Part shown: positions 59,287 through 64,000 of the stretch, piece by piece
Position numbering within the stretch: the first letter of the stretch is position 1
Layout of the letters: each line of letters starts with the position of its first letter
Source of the DNA: Murinocardiopsis flavida
GTDB lineage: Bacteria > Actinomycetota > Actinomycetes > Streptosporangiales > Streptosporangiaceae
Length of the DNA stretch: 64,000 nucleotides
Direction of reading: 5' to 3'
Assembly (NCBI RefSeq): GCF_003014485.1
Contig: NZ_PYGA01000001.1
Location: 372,001-436,000 of the forward strand
Translations under genes and position numbers: made by a program
Notes under the pieces: generated by a model
Told to the model about the DNA's origin: nothing
The model's input: only the letters and a program-made list of their open reading frames with translations
Databases searched by the model: none

Positions 59287-60249
59287 ATGGCACCCCTGAC
59301 CCTCGCCGTCGCGGTCGAGGACACCCGGCCGGACCTCTCCGCCATCGCCGCCGGCGCCGACGTGGCGATCCGGTACGCAACCCCCGCGGAGCTGCCCGAC
59401 GCGATCGACGGCGCCGACGCGCTGCTCGTGTGGGCCTTCACCGCGGGCGGGGTCGCCGACGCGTGGCCGCGCGCCGCGGCGCTGCGGTGGATGCACGTCA
59501 GCAGCGCCGGTGTCGACCGCGTCCTCACCCCGCAGGTCGTCGCGAGCGACGTCGTGGTCACCAACGTCCGCGGCGTCCTCGACGACGCCATCGCCGAGTA
59601 CGTCCTCGGCCTGGTGCTCGCGTTCGCCAAGGACCTGCCGGGTACGCTGCGCCGCCAAGGCGAGCGGCGGTGGGAGCACCGGCCGACCGAGCGGCTCCGC
59701 GGTGCGCGGGCGCTGGTCGTCGGCCCGGGCGCCATCGGCAGGGCCATCGGGTCCCTGCTCGGCGGGGTCGGAATGGGCGTCGACGCGGTCGCCCGGTCGC
59801 GCAGGGACGGCGACGCCACGTTCGCGGCGGTGCACGGCCAGGCCGACCTGGGGGCCGTCATCGGCGACTACCACTATGTGATCGTGGCCGCACCGCTCAC
59901 CGACGGCACCCGCGGCATGCTCGACGCGGGCGCCATCGCCGCGATGGCGCCCGACGCGCGGCTGATCAACGTCGCGCGGGGGCCCATCGTCGACGAGGAG
60001 GCCCTGACCGCCGCGCTGCTCCGGGGTGACATCGCGGGTGCGGCGCTCGACGTCTTCCACGACGAGCCGCTGCCCGCCGAGCACCCATTGTGGCGGTGCC
60101 CGAATGTTATTATCTCGCCGCATATGGCCGGTGATTTCGTCGGCTGGCGCGATTCCCTGCTCGGCGTCTTTCTCGACAACTTCGCACGCTTCAGGTCCGG
60201 CAGGCCGCTGCTGAACGTCGTCCGCAAGGAACTGGGATTCGTCGTGTGA
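59287..60249 (+). CDS. D-2-hydroxyacid dehydrogenase
   Basis: A 320-residue NAD(P)-dependent dehydrogenase. The Rossmann motif is VVGPGAIGRAIGSLLGGVG. The catalytic Arg is in INVARGPIVDEEAL, the Glu in VFHDEPLPAEHPL and the His in ISPHMAGDF. It interconverts a D-2-hydroxy acid and a 2-oxo acid. ATG 59287 is 4 bp after the HAD gene stop. Its stop overlaps an upstream in-frame GTG of the GntR gene. In the operon it could reduce or oxidise the 2-oxo product of amine oxidation. Confidence 0.87.
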   Translation: MAPLTLAVAVEDTRPDLSAIAAGADVAIRYATPAELPDAIDGADALLVWAFTAGGVADAWPRAAALRWMHVSSAGVDRVLTPQVVASDVVVTNVRGVLDDAIAEYVLGLVLAFAKDLPGTLRRQGERRWEHRPTERLRGARALVVGPGAIGRAIGSLLGGVGMGVDAVARSRRDGDATFAAVHGQADLGAVIGDYHYVIVAAPLTDGTRGMLDAGAIAAMAPDARLINVARGPIVDEEALTAALLRGDIAGAALDVFHDEPLPAEHPLWRCPNVIISPHMAGDFVGWRDSLLGVFLDNFARFRSGRPLLNVVRKELGFVV

Positions 60250-60299
60250 ACGCGATCCACGACGGAACGCCCCGGCCGACCGCTGGGAGGAGAACAACG

Positions 60300-60971
60300 A
60301 TGGGCGGGCTGGACTCCGTTGGACCGATGAAAGCCCAAGGCACCGCCGACCTCATCGCCGATCTGCTGCGCGAGCGGATCCTCGACGGCGTCCTCGCCGC
60401 CGGAGAGCAGATCAACGAGGTACACCTGGCCGCGCGGCTGGAGATGAGCCGGGGGCCGGTGCGCGAGGCGGTCCAACGGCTCGTGCAGGAGGGGCTGCTC
60501 ACCTCGGTGCGCAACCGGGGGACCTCCGTCGTCCAGCTCGGCATCGAGGACATCGCCGACGTCTACCGGGCCCGGCTGGCGGTCGAGCGCGAGGCGGCGC
60601 GCGTGGTGTTCACCGGCGACCACGTGCGGCTCGCGGCGGCCCTCGAGCGGGTGCTCGGCGACATGCGCGTCGCGCTCGACAACCGCGTGTGGGCCGACGT
60701 CTCCCGCGCCGACCTCACCTTCCACCAGACCATCGTCGACGCCGCGGGCAGCCGGCGCATGAGCAAGATGTTCGGCACCCTGGTCGTCGAGACCCTCCTG
60801 TGCATCCACAAGTTCGAGAACATCTACGACCCGCCCGACATCATCCTCGACCACCACCGGCGCCTGGCCGACCTGCTGCGCGCCGGCGACCTGGACGACT
60901 ACCTGCGCGAGATCGACTGGCACCTCCAGAACTCCGTGCAGACGATCTCCGCGGCCGACCCCGCGCCGTGA
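60300..60971 (+). CDS. GntR-family (FCD) regulator of the amine operon
   Basis: A 223-residue FCD-type GntR regulator. The winged helix has TADLIADLLRERILDGVLAA, LAARLEMSRGPVREAVQRLV and VRNRGTSVV. The FCD helices include VYRARLAVEREAARVVFTG, the metal/effector His in DLTFHQTIVDAAG, and LDHHRRLADLLRAG. ATG 60300 is preferred for its strong GGAGGAG site; an upstream GTG (60246) would overlap the dehydrogenase stop. As last gene of the operon it probably controls the unit through the palindrome at 53397. Confidence 0.87.
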   Translation: MGGLDSVGPMKAQGTADLIADLLRERILDGVLAAGEQINEVHLAARLEMSRGPVREAVQRLVQEGLLTSVRNRGTSVVQLGIEDIADVYRARLAVEREAARVVFTGDHVRLAAALERVLGDMRVALDNRVWADVSRADLTFHQTIVDAAGSRRMSKMFGTLVVETLLCIHKFENIYDPPDIILDHHRRLADLLRAGDLDDYLREIDWHLQNSVQTISAADPAP

Positions 60972-60989
60972 CCCCCGCCCCGGGCCCGC

Positions 60990-61862
60990 TCAGCCGGGTA
61001 GGCGGTCGATGGCCTTGCGTGGCGAGCGGGCGTGGCGCGCCATGCCCGCGAACGGGCAGTGCTCGCGCCGCGACGCGATGGTGAAGTCCCCCGCCGTGGT
61101 GAGCGCGTCCAGTTCGGCCCAGGTCACGGGCGCGGCGATCGGCGCGCCCGGGATCGCCCGCACCGAATAGGGCGCCACGGCGAGCTGGGCGCGCCCGTTG
61201 CGCAGGAAGTCGACGAACACGCGGCCGCGCCGCGCCTGCTTGCGGAACCGCGTCGTCAGCTCCGCCGGGCGCCGCGCCACCGCGAGCTCGGCGATGATGC
61301 GGGCCAGGTCGCGCGCCGACCGGTCGGTGAGCTCCGGGCGGATCGGCGAGACCACGTGGACGCCGCGCGAACCCGTGATCATGGCGAACGCCGCGAGCCC
61401 CAGGTCGTCCAGTACCGCGCGGACGTCCAGCGCCGCCGCGCGGGCCGCATCGAACGCCGCCGCGCCCTCGCCGGGCGGGTCGAGGTCCAGGACGAGGCGG
61501 TCGGGGCACCCGAGGCGGGGCGTCCGCGACAGCCACGTGTGCAGCGTGATCGCCGCCTGGTCGGCCCACCAGACGAGGGTGGCCGCGTCGTCGCAGACCA
61601 CCATGGTCCGCTCCCCGGCGAGCACCGTGCGCACCCATTCCGGTGTGTGCGGGTGCTTGGCGTAGAACCCGTCGCCGCCGATGCCGTGCGGGAAGCGCTG
61701 CGCCGCCATCGGCCGGCCGCGCACCAGCGGCAGCATCAACGGTGCGACGCGGGCGTAGTAGCCGGCCAGGTCGGCCTTTGTCGCCGATCCGGGACCGAAC
61801 ATCTCCTTGCCGGGACGGTGCACGGCCACCGTGCGGCCGCCGACGGTCCACTGGGTCTCCAT
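60990..61862 (-). CDS. LigD-type polymerase domain (NHEJ primase-polymerase)
   Basis: A 290-residue stand-alone LigD polymerase (PolDom) of the archaeo-eukaryotic primase superfamily. Landmarks are KADLAGYYARVAPLMLPLVR, GRPMAAQRFPHGIGG, catalytic acidic pair LVLDLDPPGEG, ITGSRGVHVVSPIRPE and VFVDFLRNGRAQLAVAPYSV. These enzymes fill gaps with ribonucleotides during non-homologous end joining. Neither ligase nor 3'-phosphoesterase domain is fused here. It is divergent from ku across 86 bp, so the two are probably co-regulated. The stop is 18 bp from the convergent GntR stop. Confidence 0.9.
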   Translation of the reverse strand: METQWTVGGRTVAVHRPGKEMFGPGSATKADLAGYYARVAPLMLPLVRGRPMAAQRFPHGIGGDGFYAKHPHTPEWVRTVLAGERTMVVCDDAATLVWWADQAAITLHTWLSRTPRLGCPDRLVLDLDPPGEGAAAFDAARAAALDVRAVLDDLGLAAFAMITGSRGVHVVSPIRPELTDRSARDLARIIAELAVARRPAELTTRFRKQARRGRVFVDFLRNGRAQLAVAPYSVRAIPGAPIAAPVTWAELDALTTAGDFTIASRREHCPFAGMARHARSPRKAIDRLPG

Positions 61863-61948
61863 ACCCGGGGCTTTACCCGCTGACAGGAGAGTTTTACCTG
61901 GTGAAGGGCACGAGTAAGGGGTGAGGACCGTGAGGGGGGAGGACGGCC

Positions 61949-63022
61949 GTGGCGGCTGGGTCGGTGTGGAAGGGAACGCTGTCGTTCGGGCTCGTCTCGC
62001 TGCCCGTGCGGCTCGTCAACGCGCACCAGCGCCACGGCCCCCAGTTCCACCAGTTCGTCCGCGACACCAACGCCCGGGTGCGGTACCGCAAGGTCAACGA
62101 GGAGACCGGCGAGGAGGTCCGGACGGCCGACATCGTCAAGGGCGCGCCGATCGACGACGAGGACGAGTACGTGGTCCTGGAGAGCGAGGAGCTGGAGGAG
62201 ATCGCGCCGGGGCGGTCCAAGGCCATGGAGGTCGAGCGGTTCGTCCCCGCGGGGGCGGTGGAGGCGCGCTACTTCGACGGCGCCTACTACCTCGTGCCCG
62301 ACTCCAAGGCCGCCGCGAAGCCGTACACGCTGCTGTGCTCCGTGCTGGAGCGGCAGGAGCGCCTGGCGCTGTCGACGCTGGTGCTGCGCGACCGCCAGCA
62401 CCTGGTGCTCATCGGCCCGCAGAGCGGCGTCCTGACCCTCAGCACACTGTGGTGGCCCGACGAGATCCGCGACCCCGCCGAGATCGTCCCCTCGTTCCCC
62501 GACGTGTCGGTGGCCGACCGCGACCTCGACCTGGCGGGGCAGCTCGTCGACGCCATGGCCGAACCCTGGCGGCCCGAGGAGTACACCGACGGCTACCAGG
62601 AGCGGCTGGAGGAGCTGATCCAGGCCAAGGCGTCGGGACGGCGGATGCACCACCCCTCGCGGCCCGCGCCGCGCGAGAACAAGGTCGTGGAGCTGACCGA
62701 CGCCCTGCGCGCCAGCCTGAAGGACGACCGCAAGGGCGACCGCCCCGCCAAGGGCACCAAGGGGAAGAAGACGGCGGGCAAGTCCTCGGAGCCGAGGTCG
62801 AAGGCGGGGTCGAAGGCGGGGTCGAAGGCCGGGGCGGGGGCCGGCGCGAAGCGCACGCGGTCGGGGCGGACGAAGTCCTCGGCGGCGGACCTCGAATCGA
62901 TGACGAAGCGGGAGCTGATGGGCGAGGCGTCGAAGGCCGGGATCCCCGGCCGCTCCACGATGACCCGCGACCAGCTCCAGGACGCGCTCGCCGGGTCGCG
63001 CCGCTTCGCCGGGGCGTCCTGA
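61949..63022 (+). CDS. ku: Ku protein
   Basis: A 357-residue bacterial Ku. The core (1 to about 260) starts SVWKGTLSFGLVSLPVRLVN, with RVRYRKVNEETGEEV, YYLVPDSKAAAKPYTLL and TLSTLWWPDEIRDP. Ku rings bind DNA ends in non-homologous end joining. The tail is a basic, repetitive linker (KGTKGKKTAGKSS, then SKAGSKAGSKAGAGAGAK) and a SAP/HeH-like end (SMTKRELMGEASKAGIPGRS). GTG 61949 follows GGGGGGAGG. The Lys/Ala repeats come from a 12-bp DNA repeat at 62809-62838. Confidence 0.92.
   Translation: MAAGSVWKGTLSFGLVSLPVRLVNAHQRHGPQFHQFVRDTNARVRYRKVNEETGEEVRTADIVKGAPIDDEDEYVVLESEELEEIAPGRSKAMEVERFVPAGAVEARYFDGAYYLVPDSKAAAKPYTLLCSVLERQERLALSTLVLRDRQHLVLIGPQSGVLTLSTLWWPDEIRDPAEIVPSFPDVSVADRDLDLAGQLVDAMAEPWRPEEYTDGYQERLEELIQAKASGRRMHHPSRPAPRENKVVELTDALRASLKDDRKGDRPAKGTKGKKTAGKSSEPRSKAGSKAGSKAGAGAGAKRTRSGRTKSSAADLESMTKRELMGEASKAGIPGRSTMTRDQLQDALAGSRRFAGAS
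62809..62838. repeat. 12-bp tandem repeat in ku tail
   Basis: TCGAAGGCGGGG recurs about three times in tandem and encodes the Ser-Lys-Ala-Gly repeats of the basic Ku tail. Copy number could change by slippage and alter DNA affinity. Confidence 0.55.
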
Positions 63023-63040
63023 CCCTGCCCGGCGGGGCCG

Positions 63041-64000
63041 TCACCGCCGCGGCGGCTCGGCCACCACCGCCTCCGGCGGCTCGGCCGGCGCCGCCCCGGT
63101 GTGCGTGTAGGCGTCGGCCTGCATGCGGAACAGCTCGGCGTACAGCCCGCCGCACGCCATCAGCCGCGCGTGGTCGCCGTGCTCGACCACCCGGCCCTTG
63201 TCCAGCACATAGATCCGGTCGGCCATGCGGACCGACGCGAGCCGGTGCGTGATCAGCAGGACCGTGCGCCCCTGGGCGTGCGCGTGCAGGCTCTCGAACA
63301 GCCGCTTCTCCGCGCGGGCGTCGAGGGCCGCCGTCGGCTCGTCGGCGATCAGCAGGTCGGCGTCGCGGTACAGGCCGCGCGCCGAGGCGATGCGCTGCCA
63401 CTGCCCGCCCGACAGGTCCGCACCGTTCACGAACCGCTTGTCCAGGACGGTGTCCCAGCCGTGCACGAGCTCGGCGACGACCTCGTCGGCGCCGCTGAGC
63501 CGGGCCGCCGCACCCAGCCGGGCGTCGTCGGCCGCGGCGGACATGGCGACGTTGCGCGCCGCCGACAGGGGCCACTGGGCGTACTCCTGGTTGATGAGAC
63601 CGATACGCCCCCGCAGCGCGTCGGGGTCCATCCCGGCGGTGTCGGCCCCGTTCCAGCGGATGGCGCCGGCCTGCGGCGTGTAGAGACCGGCGAGCAGCCG
63701 GGCGAGCGTGGACTTGCCGGACCCGTTCTCCCCGACGAGCGCCACCACCTCGCCTCGGCGGATGTCGACGTCGACCCCGTCGAGCGCGGGCGCCTGCTCA
63801 CCCGGGTACGCGAACACCACCCCGCGCGCCCGCACCTCGACCAGCGCACCGGGGGGTTCGGTGTCCGGTGCGGGGGGCAGCCGGCCGCCGGCCTGGCGGG
63901 AGAACTCCAGGAAGTCGGAGAAGTACAGCCCGGACTCATAGGTGGTCGACAGCGAGAACAGCAGGGTGGCCAGCGACGCCTGCGCGGTGCGGATCGCGAA
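63041..64000 (-). CDS. ABC exporter, ATP-binding part (5' end beyond window)
   Basis: The reverse-strand frame is open to base 64000, giving 319 C-terminal residues of a half-transporter. The last membrane-domain helices are visible at the edge (ASLATLLFSLSTTYESGLYF), followed by the ATPase: Walker A GENGSGKSTLARL, Q-loop INQEYAQWPL, signature DLSGGQWQRIASARGLY, Walker B LLIADEPTAALDARA and H-loop LLITHRLASV. This is the exporter class with fused TMD-NBD (MsbA/lantibiotic-type). Substrate unknown. It is convergent with ku, 18 bp away. The N-terminal membrane domain lies outside the window. Confidence 0.88.
   Translation of the reverse strand, partial: FAIRTAQASLATLLFSLSTTYESGLYFSDFLEFSRQAGGRLPPAPDTEPPGALVEVRARGVVFAYPGEQAPALDGVDVDIRRGEVVALVGENGSGKSTLARLLAGLYTPQAGAIRWNGADTAGMDPDALRGRIGLINQEYAQWPLSAARNVAMSAAADDARLGAAARLSGADEVVAELVHGWDTVLDKRFVNGADLSGGQWQRIASARGLYRDADLLIADEPTAALDARAEKRLFESLHAHAQGRTVLLITHRLASVRMADRIYVLDKGRVVEHGDHARLMACGGLYAELFRMQADAYTHTGAAPAEPPEAVVAEPPRR

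Overview
The window is very GC-rich, uses GTG starts freely, and has actinomycete-type Shine-Dalgarno sites. It encodes an F420-dependent luciferase-like oxidoreductase, an excalibur-domain protein, a DesK/NarL-type two-component pair, Ku plus a LigD-type polymerase, and a TTA (rare Leu) codon in a secreted enzyme. All of this points to a filamentous actinomycete; a Streptomyces- or Nocardiopsis-like host is plausible, but the species cannot be fixed from the sequence. No rRNA, complete tRNA, CRISPR array, insertion sequence or replication origin was seen. The gene content looks like chromosomal accessory DNA.

Layout. 1-0.8 kb: a hipBA toxin-antitoxin locus (hipA runs off the left edge). 0.9-5 kb: a DJ-1/PfpI protein with a divergent XRE/MmyB-type regulator, a hotdog thioesterase and a membrane-anchored serine hydrolase. 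5.5-7.9 kb: a response regulator and a convergent, internally duplicated sensor kinase. 8-10.8 kb: an LLM oxidoreductase, then a drug-efflux-type ABC locus in which the end of the ATPase gene is joined out of frame to the second half of its permease. 10.9-19 kb: single genes including two 346-residue O-methyltransferases, a D-malate/tartrate dehydrogenase with a LysR regulator, and an HSL-type esterase. 19.5-24.5 kb: a GntR regulator divergent from an aspartase-like lyase / FAD amino-acid oxidase / AbgT transporter operon. 24.5-34.9 kb: membrane and secreted proteins, including a large penicillin-acylase-family Ntn hydrolase. 35-39 kb: HxlR/RidA, MFS, APH and methyltransferase genes.

39.1-44.3 kb is a quinate/shikimate-type catabolic operon: QsuD-like dehydrogenase, QuiC-like 3-dehydroshikimate dehydratase, and an Nramp-fold transporter that lacks both metal-binding motifs. 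A divergent TetR regulator faces it across a clear TACTAAC-type operator. 44.3-48.5 kb holds a TetR/epoxide hydrolase pair and a C69-family protein with Ser in place of the usual Cys nucleophile. 48.6-51.9 kb is the most unusual segment. Two exported proteins share a Flp-pilin-like (class III signal) N-terminus with a Cys-containing linker but carry unrelated C-terminal enzyme-like domains: an Aim6/PI-PLC-like phosphodiesterase and an HExxH metallopeptidase-like domain. A lipoprotein gene lies between them. 52.4-53.3 kb is a secreted trypsin-like protease.

53.5-61 kb is one tightly overlapped operon: MTOX/sarcosine-oxidase-like enzyme, polyamine-type ABC importer, HAD hydrolase, D-2-hydroxyacid dehydrogenase and GntR. 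A 19-bp palindrome precedes it. 61-63 kb holds the divergent NHEJ pair (LigD polymerase domain and Ku), and the right edge cuts an ABC exporter. Functional assignments come from motifs and family memory; no searches were run.
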